Of a stretch of DNA of 64,000 bases, positions 63,641-64,000 are shown in pieces. The notes beneath the pieces are model-generated. The model searched no databases. It had not been told where the DNA came from and saw only the letters and a list, made by a program, of their open reading frames with translations. This DNA comes from Pseudomonadota bacterium (GTDB lineage Bacteria; Desulfobacterota; Desulfobulbia; Desulfobulbales; Desulfocapsaceae). A program made the position numbers and the translations under genes. The first letter of the stretch is position 1. Every line of letters starts with the position of its first letter. The stretch covers positions 1-64,000 of the forward strand of contig JAHJKP010000012.1 of the NCBI GenBank assembly GCA_018821985.1, given 5' to 3'.

Positions 63641-64000
63641 AATAAAATCTCTTTTTACGTAATAGTATGGTGATTCTGAGTGGTTACGGCTCAGGCAACT
63701 CTTTGCACTGAGTGGAGAAAAACCTAAATTTTAGCACGAGGAGAGACAGAGGCGCAAGCTTAATCTGGGAGAACTATATTCATCACTCAACGGAAAGCAA
63801 GAAATCGTTCTGCAAAACCTATCACATCGACTCCTTAAGGAAGCCCGTCCCACTGATGAGAAAGATGGAATTCTTGTTTTTTAAAATAAAATGATTATTC
63901 TTTTATTAAATTTGTATTCCAAAAGAATGTTGTTATCTGGATGGCAAAATCGGGAGATGGTCAGGAGGAGAATGCTTCTTGGAAAGCGAGATCTTCAACA
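63641..64000. other. Intergenic end of window, possible partial gene
   Basis: No complete gene. At the very end GGAGG (63964-63968) lies just before an ATG at 63972 whose frame stays open to the window edge (MLLGKRDLQ). It could be the start of a plus-strand gene; the spacing is short and too little is visible to name it. Confidence 0.3.

Noticed and set aside
62978-63673. 231-aa plus-strand frame opposite the ABC-F gene
   Set aside because: Antisense to a clear YbiT-type gene; no independent support.

Overview
The window looks like a mobile or accessory genomic island (about 1-56,600) joined to ordinary chromosome (about 56,600-64,000) of a mid-GC Gram-negative bacterium. An MobH/TraD-type conjugation module, umuDC carried as cargo, a YbiT-type ABC-F protein, a GGDEF regulator and pyruvate kinase fit a proteobacterium in the broad sense. 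My guess is a sulfate-reducing deltaproteobacterium (Desulfobulbales-like), but no marker gene in the window proves it.

Layout. (1) 146-5438, plus strand: end of a conjugation module with a TraD-like coupling ATPase, an HD-domain MobH-relaxase-like protein, a polytopic membrane protein and small unknowns. (2) 5578-6452, minus strand: a zinc-ribbon-like protein, an HU protein with a Cys-rich tail and a 59-aa membrane protein. (3) 40714 down to 6548, minus strand: 13 tightly packed genes (many ATGA or TAATG junctions) for nucleic-acid enzymes. In transcription order: SF1 helicase, unknown 289 aa, two BrxD-like P-loop ATPases, a 2159-aa Lhr-like plus SNF2 double helicase, a type-ISP-like N6 DNA methyltransferase, McrB with an EVE-like domain, McrC, an 899-aa protein with an S24 (LexA-like) peptidase domain, unknown 342 aa, a RelE-like/UvrD fusion, a 1941-aa DEAD helicase with STAS-like N-terminus and DUF1998-like C-terminus, and an Fe-S PD-(D/E)XK nuclease. 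This is the most interesting object in the window: a candidate composite restriction or anti-phage system that matches no named system I know. (4) 40963-44802, minus strand: a DUF4268-like small protein, unknown proteins, a second copy of the small membrane gene and a WYL-domain regulator that may control the operon. (5) 45048-53914, minus strand: a distinctly GC-rich two-gene insert encoding two giant STAND-type NTPases with nuclease-like N-termini, a second candidate defence system. Next to it lies the broken 5' end of a glyoxalase/VOC gene. (6) 54308-56041: umuC and umuD. (7) 56626-56828: tRNA-Pro(TGG) and tRNA-Asn(GTT); the 3' end of tRNA-Pro faces the island, as expected for an integration site. 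(8) 57011-63640: pyruvate kinase, a membrane GGDEF diguanylate cyclase, a secreted DUF4412-like protein and a YbiT-type ABC-F ATPase.

How the genes may work together (inference): the conjugation module spreads the element. The WYL protein keeps the big operon low. McrB (modified-base reading and NTP-driven translocation), McrC and the RecB/Cas4-like protein supply nuclease activity. The methyltransferase marks self DNA, and the helicases and BrxD-like ATPases remodel or translocate DNA. The S24-peptidase protein could be a damage sensor or switch. The STAND pair would be an independent sensor-nuclease system.
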